Positions 32,840-41,344 of a stretch of 50,521 nucleotides of DNA are shown piece by piece (the first letter of the stretch is position 1; every line of letters starts with the position of its first letter). The position numbers and the translations under genes are program-made. The notes beneath the pieces were generated by a model. It searched no databases. It had not been told where the DNA came from and saw nothing but the letters and a program-made list of their open reading frames with translations. The DNA is from UBA10365 sp041441915 (GTDB taxonomy: Bacteria > Pseudomonadota > Alphaproteobacteria > Rhodobacterales > Rhodobacteraceae), in assembly GCA_041441915.1 (NCBI GenBank), contig JASDRS010000024.1:1-50521 (forward strand), written 5' to 3'.

Positions 32840-34137
32840 TGTTAGAACAGGCCCTAGGATCGTGGGGCCAGCTTGACGTCAGATTGCGTAAAGTTCAAGC
32901 CATAACGCGTACGGGTTTGCCGGCACTGGCAAAAGGTGAGACGGCGTTAGCCTATGGGCTTGGGCGGAGTTATGGCGATTCCTGTCTGACCGATCATGGC
33001 ACCTTATGGCTCACCAATGGGCTTGACCACTTTTTGGCATTCGATCCTGAAAGTGGTGTCTTGCAGGTCGAAGCGGGCGTCACTTTGGCGCAAATTCAAG
33101 ATATGATTGTGCCAAAAGGCTGGTCTTTAGCCGTTGTGCCAGGCACAAGATTTGTTACCGTAGGTGGCGCGATTGCAAATGATATTCATGGTAAAAACCA
33201 TCACCAAGCCGGCAGTTTCTGCGATCATGTGTTAGAGATTGAGCTTGCCCGCACAGACGGTGAGTATATCACCTGTGGCCCCAATCAAGAGCAAGGCTGG
33301 TTCGCGGCAACGGCGGGTGGCTTGGGCCTTACTGGCATTATTTTGCGCGCTAGTTTGCAACTGCGCGCACTACGCGGCCCATGGCTTGACATTGAAACGG
33401 TCCCCTTTCAGGGATTGGACGCATTTTTCGAACTTGCCGACCACTCGGCACAAGTTTGGGAAAATACGGTGTCCTGGATTGATTGTCTGTCGGGTGAAGA
33501 GCCAAATGGTATTTTTATGCGCGCCAATCCTGCCGTTGACCAAAGAGGGACACCAACTGCGCAGGTGGCAAAATCTGTTCCGTTTACGCCGCCTATTTCT
33601 TTGATCAATAGGCTTTCATTGCGTGCATTTAACGCTTTATATCTGCATCTTGGGCGGCGCAATGCGGGATCAAAACGTTTGGATATAACTAGTTTTCATC
33701 ATCCACTTGATGCACTGGAGTTCTGGAACCGTATCTATGGACCGCGGGGTTTTTATCAATATCAATGTGTTATACCCAATGCGAACCGCGCTCAGGCGAT
33801 AAAAGCCCTGTTGCGCCAGATCAAGTGGTCGGGGCAGGGCTCTTTTCTTGTTGTGCTTAAAACCTTTGGCGCGCACGCATCTATGGGCATGATGAGCTTT
33901 CCAACCGAAGGCGTTACCTTGGCACTTGATTTTCCAAATTGTGGACCCCGCACAACTCAGTTGTTGACACGACTTGACCAGATAGTGGGTGAAGCGGGCG
34001 GTCGCCTTTACCCCGCCAAAGACGCGCGCATGGGGCCCGAACTTTTACGCATGGGCTATCCGCGCTTGGGAGAGTTCTTAAAATATCGCGATACGGGCCT
34101 GTCTTCGAATATGTCTCGCCGCCTGTTAGGAGAGTAA
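32839..34137 (+). CDS. DprE1-like FAD oxidase (polyprenyl-phospho-ribose oxidation)
   Basis: This 432-residue flavoenzyme has the vanillyl-alcohol-oxidase fold. AYGLGRSYGDSCL and VVPGTRFVTVGGAIANDIHG bind FAD, followed by KNHHQAGSFCDHVLEIEL. These match DprE1, which oxidises the 2' hydroxyl of decaprenyl-phospho-ribose. The C-terminal LYPAKDARMGPELL keeps the Lys equivalent to mycobacterial Lys418. By remembered alignment, Cys387 of that enzyme (ICVDF) is Ala here (LALDF). The ATG at 32839 overlaps the UbiA stop as TGATG. The reading frame extends upstream to 32791, but inside UbiA. The partner reductase starts two bases after its stop, as in mycobacteria. Confidence 0.88.
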   Translation: MLEQALGSWGQLDVRLRKVQAITRTGLPALAKGETALAYGLGRSYGDSCLTDHGTLWLTNGLDHFLAFDPESGVLQVEAGVTLAQIQDMIVPKGWSLAVVPGTRFVTVGGAIANDIHGKNHHQAGSFCDHVLEIELARTDGEYITCGPNQEQGWFAATAGGLGLTGIILRASLQLRALRGPWLDIETVPFQGLDAFFELADHSAQVWENTVSWIDCLSGEEPNGIFMRANPAVDQRGTPTAQVAKSVPFTPPISLINRLSLRAFNALYLHLGRRNAGSKRLDITSFHHPLDALEFWNRIYGPRGFYQYQCVIPNANRAQAIKALLRQIKWSGQGSFLVVLKTFGAHASMGMMSFPTEGVTLALDFPNCGPRTTQLLTRLDQIVGEAGGRLYPAKDARMGPELLRMGYPRLGEFLKYRDTGLSSNMSRRLLGE

Positions 34138-34138
34138 T

Positions 34139-34885
34139 GTGACCCATAAAATTGTTATCATTGGCGCGACTTCAGGTATAGCCGAACATTGCGCGCGCCT
34201 ATGGGCCATGCAAGGAGCGAAGGAGTTTTTGCTTATTGGTAGGAGCAAAGTACGGCTTGATCGCATTGCCACTGATTTGAGTGTCAGGCTTGGCGGCGTA
34301 CTGCCAAAGGTCATCACTCATGGTGATCTTACACCCGCGGAATGCACCACTTTGATTACGGCCGCCAGGAAGGACGGTCCTCCCGATATAGTGTTAATCG
34401 CACATGGCTTTTTGCCTGATCAAAAAGCCTGCCAAGGTAACCTTGCCAACTTGGAAGCGGCCCTTTTGGTCAATGGCCAATCTGTGTGCCTATTGGCCGA
34501 AGGTTTTGCCGCCCATATGCAAGACGGCGCGGTGCGCTCGATCGTGATTTTAGGATCGGTCGCGGGCGATCGTGGACGCAAATCAAACTACGCTTATGGT
34601 GCGGCCAAGGGCCTTGTTGAGCGCTTTGCCCAAGGATTGCAGCACCGCCTAAGCCATAAAAAGTCGGCCCTTATTGTGACATTAGTCAAGCCTGGCCCCA
34701 CGGCCACTGCCATGACTGCACATTTGGAGCAAAAAAAACTTGCCAAGCCTGAAGATGTCTCTGCCCAAATAATAAAGGCCGTTAAGGCGCGCCGTCTTGT
34801 GGTTTATGCCCCCGCTAAATGGGCGCTGATTATGATGGTCATTCGCCATTTGCCCAGTTTTATATTTCATAAGATAGATTTTTAA
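34139..34885 (+). CDS. DprE2-like SDR reductase (2-keto-pentose to arabinose)
   Basis: This 248-residue short-chain dehydrogenase would reduce the keto intermediate made by the DprE1-like enzyme, giving polyprenyl-phospho-arabinose. VIIGATSGIAEHCARLWA is the NAD(P) loop. VLIAHGFLPDQ follows the NAG-equivalent region, SIVILGSVAGDRGRKSNYAY gives the catalytic Ser, and YAYGAAKG gives Tyr-x3-Lys. The C-terminal part ends with a hydrophobic stretch, as in DprE2. It starts with GTG 34139 after GGAG, two bases beyond the oxidase stop. The assignment as DprE2 rather than a generic SDR rests mainly on context and on the AHG motif. Confidence 0.85.
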   Translation: MTHKIVIIGATSGIAEHCARLWAMQGAKEFLLIGRSKVRLDRIATDLSVRLGGVLPKVITHGDLTPAECTTLITAARKDGPPDIVLIAHGFLPDQKACQGNLANLEAALLVNGQSVCLLAEGFAAHMQDGAVRSIVILGSVAGDRGRKSNYAYGAAKGLVERFAQGLQHRLSHKKSALIVTLVKPGPTATAMTAHLEQKKLAKPEDVSAQIIKAVKARRLVVYAPAKWALIMMVIRHLPSFIFHKIDF

Positions 34886-34886
34886 G

Positions 34887-36536
34887 ATGAACAGTATAAA
34901 AGCGAATATTCTAACCTGGATATCTGCCATCTTGGCTGCATTGATTGTTTTGACGACTTCAATCTATGCTATCAATAGTTCCACCAGTGTTCCCTATTGG
35001 GACATGTTTGATGGAAATTTAGATTTTTACTGGAAGTTTTCCGAAGGCGATTGGGGCGCTCTTTGGCAGCAACATAATGAACATCGCATCGTTTTGGCAA
35101 AATTGCTATTTTTGATTGACTTTTCGCTAGCACGCGGAACTACCACCTTTCTTCATGTCATGAACTTGGTCCTTGCGAGTATGTGTGGCATTGTGATGAT
35201 CCTTTTTGCGCGTGATACGATGAAGGTTGATTGGTTTTCAACCATGCCACTTGTGATCATCGGGCTGAGTTTTTCGATTCAACAGAAAGAAAATTTTACG
35301 AATGCCTTTCAAAGCCAATTCTTCTTAGCCAGCCTTTTACCATTGGTCGGACTTTATTTTGCTCACCGATCAGTCAAACAGCAAAAGGGAACTAGCCGTA
35401 ATTTTGCCCTAGCGGCAAGTATGGGCCTGGCATCAAGTTTGGCAATGGCAAATGGTATTTTGGCACTGCCAGTTTTGACTGTATATGCCTTGCTGATGCG
35501 CATGAGTTGGACGCGCATAGCGGTTCTGTCAGGCTTGTCACTCGCAACTATTTCCATTTATTTTTATGGACACCATTCCATCCCTGGACACACCCCTATT
35601 TTAGATTCGCTTCAAAAACCTTTTGAGTTATTGCGCTATGTTGTGATTTACATGGGTCATAATAGCCTTTTGGGATTTATTGTACTTGTTGCCGAAGTAG
35701 CCGCACTTTTTATCTTTATGCCACGGGGCAGGGCCGCAAGCGGTGAAATCGCTTTGGTGGGCTTTGTTGGCTTTGTGATCATGACCGGCGCAATAACGGG
35801 TCTTGGGCGATTGCACTTTGGTTTAGAGCAGGCAAGGTCATCGCGTTATTTAACTCCAGTTTTTGCAGCCTATGGATCATTGATCATCCTTTATGCGCCC
35901 AGTTTTCTGAATTGGACGGTGGGCCAAGGTTGGTTGAGCAAAACTAACCCCAAGGTTTTAGGGGTTATTGCCTTAACTGTTTTGGCTGTTGGTCAAGGCC
36001 CTGCCCTGAGAGTTATGCCAGAGCGCAATTACAACCATATGCTAGGCGCTTTGGCGCTCGAACTTGGGCTGGCTGATCAAGCAACAGTGAACAGCATCTA
36101 TCCAAATGCCGAGCATGCCTTAAAAAAATCGACCCAAGCTCGGACAACCCCGCTGATGATTTGGGCTATGGAGCCAATCCGAAATGCGCGCACGTTGATT
36201 GGAACCACAATGTCCATGCCCGCATCCACCGCCTGCCATTTAGCTGCTGATAAAGTAACACCTATTTCAACCTCAGATGAGATGTTGCGGGTTGATGGTT
36301 GGCTCGGCCTCCCCTCGGAGCGGGAAACGCTTGTCTATCTGACGGATGAAGTGGGTAAAATTTATGGGGTTGGGCTGATCGGACGCAACAGAGAAGAGGT
36401 CAGAAAAGTTTATCCTGACTTAGATCAATACCGTGGATTTAGCCTTTATGCGCTGACTGCCTTGCCTGACGCAAAATTATATATTGGCACCGACAAGGCG
36501 CGCTGCCCTCTGCCTAAAATTGGAACGTCAGGATGA
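34887..36536 (+). CDS. Multi-pass membrane protein, candidate GT-C glycosyltransferase
   Basis: This 549-residue protein has about nine to eleven membrane helices and a C-terminal soluble region of about 130 residues. After the first helix come SVPYWDMFDGNLDF (acidic residues at the GT-C catalytic loop position) and WQQHNEHRIVLAKLLFLID. This arrangement is typical of uncharacterised bacterial GT-C-type proteins that use polyprenyl-phosphate sugars. It starts one base after the DprE2-like stop and overlaps the next gene by four bases. A lipid-linked arabinosyl or pentosyl transferase is the natural guess from context. I cannot name a characterised family. The tail contains two cysteines (TACHLAAD, KARCPLP). 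Confidence 0.6.
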   Translation: MNSIKANILTWISAILAALIVLTTSIYAINSSTSVPYWDMFDGNLDFYWKFSEGDWGALWQQHNEHRIVLAKLLFLIDFSLARGTTTFLHVMNLVLASMCGIVMILFARDTMKVDWFSTMPLVIIGLSFSIQQKENFTNAFQSQFFLASLLPLVGLYFAHRSVKQQKGTSRNFALAASMGLASSLAMANGILALPVLTVYALLMRMSWTRIAVLSGLSLATISIYFYGHHSIPGHTPILDSLQKPFELLRYVVIYMGHNSLLGFIVLVAEVAALFIFMPRGRAASGEIALVGFVGFVIMTGAITGLGRLHFGLEQARSSRYLTPVFAAYGSLIILYAPSFLNWTVGQGWLSKTNPKVLGVIALTVLAVGQGPALRVMPERNYNHMLGALALELGLADQATVNSIYPNAEHALKKSTQARTTPLMIWAMEPIRNARTLIGTTMSMPASTACHLAADKVTPISTSDEMLRVDGWLGLPSERETLVYLTDEVGKIYGVGLIGRNREEVRKVYPDLDQYRGFSLYALTALPDAKLYIGTDKARCPLPKIGTSG

Positions 36537-37495
36537 CCAAAAATCCCGAAAATGATTTTGGCGCTGCTCCAATCATTTTGCCCGGTGGCGCGGGGTTAGT
36601 AGGCCAGAATCTTGTGCCTAGGCTTAAGGCCGCAGGGTTTTCGCATTTGGTGGTCATTGATAAACATGTCAAAAACTTAGAGATTTTGCACCAATTGCAC
36701 CCTGACATCATGGTGATCGAAGCCGATTTGGCCGAAAGTGGCCCATGGCAACAGGCCTTTGCTGGGGCGCGCGGCGTGGTGATGTTGCAAGCGCAAATTG
36801 GGGGTATTTTCGAAAATGCATTTTTGCGTAACAATATTTCTTCCACCGAATTGATTTTAGAGGCCATCCGCCTCTATCAAGTGCCGCAACTGATCCATGT
36901 AAGTTCTTCGGTGGTTAATTCTGTGGCAGATGATTTTTACACGCGCTCGAAAATCGTCCAAGAAGAAATCGTTTTGCAAAGTGAAATTGCGGCCACTATC
37001 TTGCGGCCAACGTTGATGTTTGGCTGGTTTGACCGCAAACATTTAGGTTGGCTTTCGCGGTTTATGCGCAAAATGCCCGTTTTTCCTATCCCGGGTTCAG
37101 GGCGTTATATGCGCCAGCCTTTGTTTGTGGGGGATTTTTCTAATATCATTCTGTCATGTCTGCAAAGGGGTGGACCGATTGGGACATTCAATATTTCTGG
37201 GCAAGAAAGGATTGATTATATTGATATTATTCGTGCAATGCGCCACAGCCTAAAGATAAGGCGGCTGATATTGATCATTCCTTACTGGCTTTTTTATGGT
37301 ACCTTAGCCATTTGGGCTCGGTTTGACCGCAATCCACCTTTCACAACTCATCAATTGGCAGCGCTTGTTGCCCCTGATGATTTCGAAGTGATTGACTGGC
37401 CGTCGATTTTTGGGGTCAAGGCCACGCCGCTTCCTGACGCCTTTAATGAGACCTTTCGCCATCCGATCTACAGCAAGATCGAATTGGAGTTTTAA
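36533..37495 (+). CDS. Extended SDR, NAD-dependent epimerase/dehydratase family
   Basis: This 320-residue protein has a slightly altered nucleotide loop LPGGAGLVGQNLVPRL (GGxGxxG). LIHVSSSVVNSV supplies Ser, and DFYTRSKIVQEEIV gives the Tyr-x3-Lys catalytic pair. LRPTLMFGWFDRKHLGWLSR follows the usual R-P-x-x-x-Y/F-G pattern. GSGRYMRQPLFVGDFSNIIL is typical of the family. The substrate may be a nucleotide- or lipid-linked sugar. ATG overlaps the preceding stop by four bases (ATGA), and its own TAATG junction couples it to the FAD protein. Confidence 0.82.
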   Translation: MTKNPENDFGAAPIILPGGAGLVGQNLVPRLKAAGFSHLVVIDKHVKNLEILHQLHPDIMVIEADLAESGPWQQAFAGARGVVMLQAQIGGIFENAFLRNNISSTELILEAIRLYQVPQLIHVSSSVVNSVADDFYTRSKIVQEEIVLQSEIAATILRPTLMFGWFDRKHLGWLSRFMRKMPVFPIPGSGRYMRQPLFVGDFSNIILSCLQRGGPIGTFNISGQERIDYIDIIRAMRHSLKIRRLILIIPYWLFYGTLAIWARFDRNPPFTTHQLAALVAPDDFEVIDWPSIFGVKATPLPDAFNETFRHPIYSKIELEF

Positions 37496-38793
37496 TGCCA
37501 AACAGCCTCAAAATAGCTGTACTTGGAGCGGGCCCCATGGGATTGGCCGTTGCATATCAACTGGTGCGTGAAGGCAAGCAACCCGTCATATATGAAGCCG
37601 ACGACCGCGTTGGGGGCATGACTGCTTGTTTTGACTTTAACGGCCTGCAGATAGAGCGGTTTTACCATTTTAACTGCATTTCTGACGATGCCTATTTTGA
37701 GATTTTGAGGGAACTCGGCTTGATGGATCGTTTGCACTGGGTGTCGACCAAAATGGGCTATTGGTTCAAGGGCGAAGTGCAAGCCTGGGGTAATCCGATT
37801 GCGCTTTTAAGGTTTCGTGGCCTCGGCTTAGTGGCTAAGTTTCGCTACGGACTACACGCCTTTTTATGCACTAAACGCAATGACTGGCGCCCACTTGATA
37901 AGATAGAAGCTACGGCTTGGATCAAAGATTGGGTCGGGGCTGAAGCTTGGGAAATTTTGTGGAAGCGACTGTTTTATTTTAAATTTTATCATGAATCCGA
38001 AAGTCTATCAGCCGCTTGGATTTGGAGTCGCGTGCGTCGCATTGGACGGTCGCGATACAGTATTTTCAAAGAAAAACTTGGCTATTTAGAAGGAGGATCA
38101 ACTACCTTTCTTGAAGCCATGCGCGCCGACATTGAAGCACGGGGCGGTGTCTTTCACCTGTCATCGAAAATATCGAAAGTTCATATTGAAGGGGGCCGTG
38201 TGATTGGCGTGCAAGTAGGCGATGGCCCACTAGAGGCCTATGATCAAGTGATCAGTACTATTCCTTTACCCTATGTGCCGCTACTTATGCCTGACCTTCC
38301 AGCTGATATTCTTGCGAAAGTTGCAGCACTGAAAAACGTTGCTGTAGTCTGCGTGATTGCCAAACTAGCAAAAACGGTGACGCAGAATTTCTGGCTGAAT
38401 GTGAATGATCCCGATATGGACATTCCTGGATTGGTTGAATATTCTAATTTGCGTCCACTAGATCAGACCGTGGTATATGTCCCCTATTATATGCCCGCCG
38501 ATCTGCCCGCCTTTTCTGAGCCAGATGCCAACTTTATATCCCGTACCAAATCTTATTTGCAGCGCATCAATTCCAACCTAAAAGACAGTGATTTTATAGA
38601 TATGCGCGCCAGTCGTTATCGCTTTGCCCAGCCTGTTTGTGGACCAAACTTCTTAGATACACTGCCGCCGGCTAAACTGCCAGTCAAAGGGCTTTGGGTA
38701 GCAGACACGTCTTATTATTACCCCGAAGATCGTGGAGTTTCCGAGAGCATCCAATATGGCCGCAATTTGGCGCGCGAAGTAATTTTGTCCTGA
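37495..38793 (+). CDS. FAD/NAD(P)-dependent amine-oxidase-like oxidoreductase
   Basis: This 432-residue flavoprotein begins IAVLGAGPMGLAVAYQLVRE with YEADDRVGGMTA, the dinucleotide motif of the protoporphyrinogen-oxidase/UDP-galactopyranose-mutase-like superfamily. GYLEGGSTTFLEAMRADIEA and the C-terminal GLWVADTSYYYPEDRGVSES are family blocks that bind FAD. Such proteins often occur in polysaccharide loci and next to GtrA genes. The reaction is unknown. It is not HemY-type by context. It overlaps the SDR stop (TAATG), so the operon continues. The 28-base gap to GtrA contains AAAGGA. Confidence 0.8.
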   Translation: MPNSLKIAVLGAGPMGLAVAYQLVREGKQPVIYEADDRVGGMTACFDFNGLQIERFYHFNCISDDAYFEILRELGLMDRLHWVSTKMGYWFKGEVQAWGNPIALLRFRGLGLVAKFRYGLHAFLCTKRNDWRPLDKIEATAWIKDWVGAEAWEILWKRLFYFKFYHESESLSAAWIWSRVRRIGRSRYSIFKEKLGYLEGGSTTFLEAMRADIEARGGVFHLSSKISKVHIEGGRVIGVQVGDGPLEAYDQVISTIPLPYVPLLMPDLPADILAKVAALKNVAVVCVIAKLAKTVTQNFWLNVNDPDMDIPGLVEYSNLRPLDQTVVYVPYYMPADLPAFSEPDANFISRTKSYLQRINSNLKDSDFIDMRASRYRFAQPVCGPNFLDTLPPAKLPVKGLWVADTSYYYPEDRGVSESIQYGRNLAREVILS

Positions 38794-38821
38794 AAAACCA
38801 GCCTAAGCAAAGGATAGGCGT

Positions 38822-39208
38822 GTGCGTGATCTTATAAAATTTACGGTGGTTGGCGGTTTCGCCGCTATGATCAATGTGCTATGTCGCATAGGCCTTGGTT
38901 GGCTGATGCGTTTTGAAGTTGCCGTTGTTTTGGCATATACGGTTGGGATGATGACAGCATATTTTCTAAACCGTCTGGTAGTTTTTACTTCATCTGGTTC
39001 GGCTACGCTGCACCAGATGACGCGCTTTGCATTGGTAAATATTCTGGCTTTAGGAGTGGTTCTGGGCGTCAGCGTTGTTCTTTTGCGGGTTGTGTTTCCT
39101 TGGCTAAATTTCGACTGGCACGCAGAAACAATCGCCCATGCTGTTGGTGTGGCCAGCCCAATTTTATCCTCTTATATGCTGCACAAACACTATACTTTTC
39201 GTTCATGA
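38822..39208 (+). CDS. GtrA-family membrane protein
   Basis: This 128-residue protein has four membrane helices and the GtrA pattern: IKFTVVGGFAAMINVLCRIG at the start, TAYFLNRLVVFTSSG in the middle and SYMLHKHYTFRS at the end. GtrA proteins assist flipping or handling of polyprenyl-phosphate sugars. In mycobacteria the GtrA protein Rv3789 is encoded beside DprE1/DprE2 and affects polyprenyl-phospho-arabinose use. The same combination here supports the arabinose reading. The start is GTG 38822, with AAAGGA nine bases upstream. It is the last gene of the operon. No terminator hairpin follows. Confidence 0.88.
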   Translation: MRDLIKFTVVGGFAAMINVLCRIGLGWLMRFEVAVVLAYTVGMMTAYFLNRLVVFTSSGSATLHQMTRFALVNILALGVVLGVSVVLLRVVFPWLNFDWHAETIAHAVGVASPILSSYMLHKHYTFRS

Positions 39209-39343
39209 CGCCAAATGGGTGACAATAATAAAATTGGTACAAACTTTCATCAATACCTAGATCAAAACATACAATTACATCATACTTCATTGAGCCCTAT
39301 AATATACGACCAGCAATGACCAGTTCTTGAGAGTAAGTTCGTA

Positions 39344-39656
39344 TTATTCAGTCCGCCTTTCTTCAAGTACCCCAAGCCGTTCAGCGGCTTTCATTAAGTG
39401 GATGCGCATGGCAGTTTATGCAGCGGTTAAGTGCTTTGCAGCGATGGCATCGAAAACATTTTTATTTTCTGTTTGAGCCAGTTCCGCCCGCCACTGATAT
39501 TTCGAACCGCGCTTACGGCCAGCGGCGATCGATTCGAAGATATTTTCTCCAATAAACGCCACAAAACGCCCAAAATAGGAGTTTCCGAAAGCTCCAGAAA
39601 TTGCGTGCTGGAACAGGTAATCTTCTTTGATGCCATCTTCGCCACTTTAAATCTAG
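39344..39656 (-). pseudogene. C-terminal remnant of a GntR-family regulator (FCD domain)
   Basis: On the minus strand one frame reads EDYLFQHAISGAFGNSYFGR, then FVAFIGENIFESIAAGRKRG, and reaches a stop after AIAAKHLTAA. A one-base shift then gives TAMRIHLMKAAERLGVLEE with stop at 39344-39346. This is the ligand-binding FCD half of FadR-type GntR regulators (F-H/Q-x-A-I-x-x-A-x-G-N-x-Y-F, then A-x-x-AMR-x-HL). The DNA-binding half is missing. Its upstream end fuses into an integrase fragment near 39,685, so this is another deletion junction. Other frames here are spurious. Confidence 0.75.
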
Positions 39657-39687
39657 TGCTTCAGTGCCGTGTCTAATGCAGGTGGTG

Positions 39688-39985
39688 CCGAAGTAGGGAG
39701 CAGGCCATTTTTTTAGAGCTTGAATGTAATCTTTGTAGGCAAGGTTGCCCACGCCTTCTCGTATTTCAGTTTTCATGCGAGCTACAGCATGCTTGGCCAT
39801 ATCCGCAAATTTTCGAGTATTGGCTGGTAGCTTATTTTGAATGCGGACGTCTGTCTCATACTAAAGTCTGAGTGCTGCTTCTCAAGCAGTTTCCAAGTCT
39901 AGTATCTTAGCGCTTCTTACGAGCCGTTTGCCATTGGGAAGTGTTAGACGAGCATACCAATTCTCGCTCCCCGCCCTTTTATCAA
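39688..39985 (-). pseudogene. N-terminal remnant of a tyrosine-type integrase
   Basis: The minus-strand frame reads ENWYARLTLPNGKRLVRSAK, then, past two in-frame stops (ETA-stop-EAALRL-stop-YET), DVRIQNKLPANTRKFADMAK. It continues with IREGVGNLAYKDYIQALKKW and PYFG. This is the arm-binding and core-binding (SAM-like) half of a phage-type integrase. The catalytic half (R-HxxR-Y) is replaced by a regulator fragment. It begins about 200 bases from tRNA-Cys, the usual arrangement for an integrase that used that tRNA as its attachment site. It is inactive. Confidence 0.78.
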
Positions 39986-40180
39986 GCCTTAGTTTTTAGT
40001 GTATTTGGATTGATTCTATGCCGTAGCCCACAACCAGATTTTCTTAAGTATCTGTTTTTATGAACTAACGGTGGAAAATAGAAATCTACACCGATATTTT
40101 GTGTATGAATTGTGTATAGAAAGTTACGAACAATATCTTGTTGTTGGATGTTATTTTCTTAGAAAACTTACAACATGTTG

Positions 40181-40254
40181 TGGAGGCGGGTACCGGAATC
40201 GAACCGGTCTACTCGGATTTGCAATCCGGTGCATAGCCTGCCTGCCCACCCGCC
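40181..40254 (-). tRNA. tRNA-Cys (GCA)
   Basis: The minus strand gives a 74-base cloverleaf. The acceptor is GGCGGGT paired with ACCCGCC, followed by discriminator T and an encoded CCA. The T arm contains GGTTCGATTCC, and the anticodon loop carries GCA in GGATTGCAAATCC. Integrase remnants lie just downstream. A palindrome TGCACCT-TCT-AGGTGCA (40279-40295) lies upstream, between the tRNA and the end of the DMT gene. Confidence 0.95.
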
Positions 40255-40349
40255 TAGGTGCCTCAGTTTCCTATAATATGCACCTTCTAGGTGCAAGGGT
40301 CCCAGAGCCAAATTCTAAGATACGTAACGATTTTGCCCCCCTTTAGCGG

Positions 40350-41285
40350 TTAGTTGATTGCCTTGTGTGGTGGCAATTTGTTTTGATGTTCGCGCAGAGA
40401 AATATAAATTGCTGAGACAATTAAAATACTAACACCAAAAAATGTATAATAATCTGGAAGGTCACTGAAAAAATACCAACCTAACAGGGTTGCCATGATC
40501 ATTTCTGTATAGGCAAAAGGCGCCAGTAACGACGCCTCACAATAATCATATGCGCGCACAATCAAATAGTGGCCCGCAACGGCAATGAAGGCCAGAAAGA
40601 CAAATGCTACCCATTGCATCAGGCTGGGGGGGAGCCAGTAAAAGGTAACGCAGATAGAAACGATGATTGCCCCCATAAGATTGGTTTGAAATGTGGTAAC
40701 CATGGCATGGTTTTGACCTGAAACGCGGCGTGTCATCAAAATGTAAAATGCCAAACTTGCCCCTGCTGCAAGGGCTAAGATCACGCCTTCATTAAGTGTC
40801 TGAAAACCCGGTCTGATGATGATCAATGTGCCAATGAAGCCAATGAATACCGCAGTCCACCGCCTCGGCCCGACATGTTCTTTCAAAACAAAAGGCGAAA
40901 GTGCGGTAACAATCAGCGGTTGCACAAAGAAAATGGATAATGTGTCTGCGATCGACATGAATTTCAGCGCAAAGAAAAAGAAAAATGTCGCTGAAATTAA
41001 AAAAATGGCTCGAAAACTGTGAAAAATAGGGCGTCGGGGAAGCAGCCCTTTAAAACCAGAGATGCGCGCCGCGAAAGGTAAGGTAATCAGGGCACTAAAG
41101 ACAATTCTGGCCCAAACAATTTGAATGATGGGAACGTGCTGTTGTCCTAAAAATTTAGCTATCACATCTAAAAATGGCAGCGTTGCCATTGCAGCCAACA
41201 TTAGGCCGATGCCCGGTAAATTTCGAGCGCCTTGTTCTTTGGCTGTCATTTGGGCGGGCTCCGACCTGTTGTGCTCCATGAGCAA
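40350..41285 (-). CDS. EamA/DMT-superfamily transporter
   Basis: This 311-residue inner-membrane protein has about ten helices in two EamA repeats. PFLDVIAKFLGQQHVPIIQI and WARIVFSALITLP open repeat 1, ADTLSIFFVQPLIVTALSPF closes it, and SLLAPFAYTEMIMATLLGW is the matching stretch of repeat 2. Members export metabolites such as amino acids, and the substrate here is unknown. Starts at ATG 41285, 41279 or 41249 are possible, and the last (MTAKEQGARNL) is plausible. It lies 60 bases downstream of the HD-domain gene on the same strand, so the two may be one transcript. Confidence 0.85.
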   Translation of the reverse strand: MLMEHNRSEPAQMTAKEQGARNLPGIGLMLAAMATLPFLDVIAKFLGQQHVPIIQIVWARIVFSALITLPFAARISGFKGLLPRRPIFHSFRAIFLISATFFFFFALKFMSIADTLSIFFVQPLIVTALSPFVLKEHVGPRRWTAVFIGFIGTLIIIRPGFQTLNEGVILALAAGASLAFYILMTRRVSGQNHAMVTTFQTNLMGAIIVSICVTFYWLPPSLMQWVAFVFLAFIAVAGHYLIVRAYDYCEASLLAPFAYTEMIMATLLGWYFFSDLPDYYTFFGVSILIVSAIYISLREHQNKLPPHKAIN

Positions 41286-41344
41286 CAGTTTGATGCAGTT
41301 TTGTAAAGATCATAAGATGCAGACAGTCCAACACTGACCTATTT

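Noticed and set aside
40071..40346. Plus-strand open frame of 91 codons
   Set aside because: It runs straight through tRNA-Cys on the opposite strand. The CGGGYRNRTG segment is a translated tRNA.
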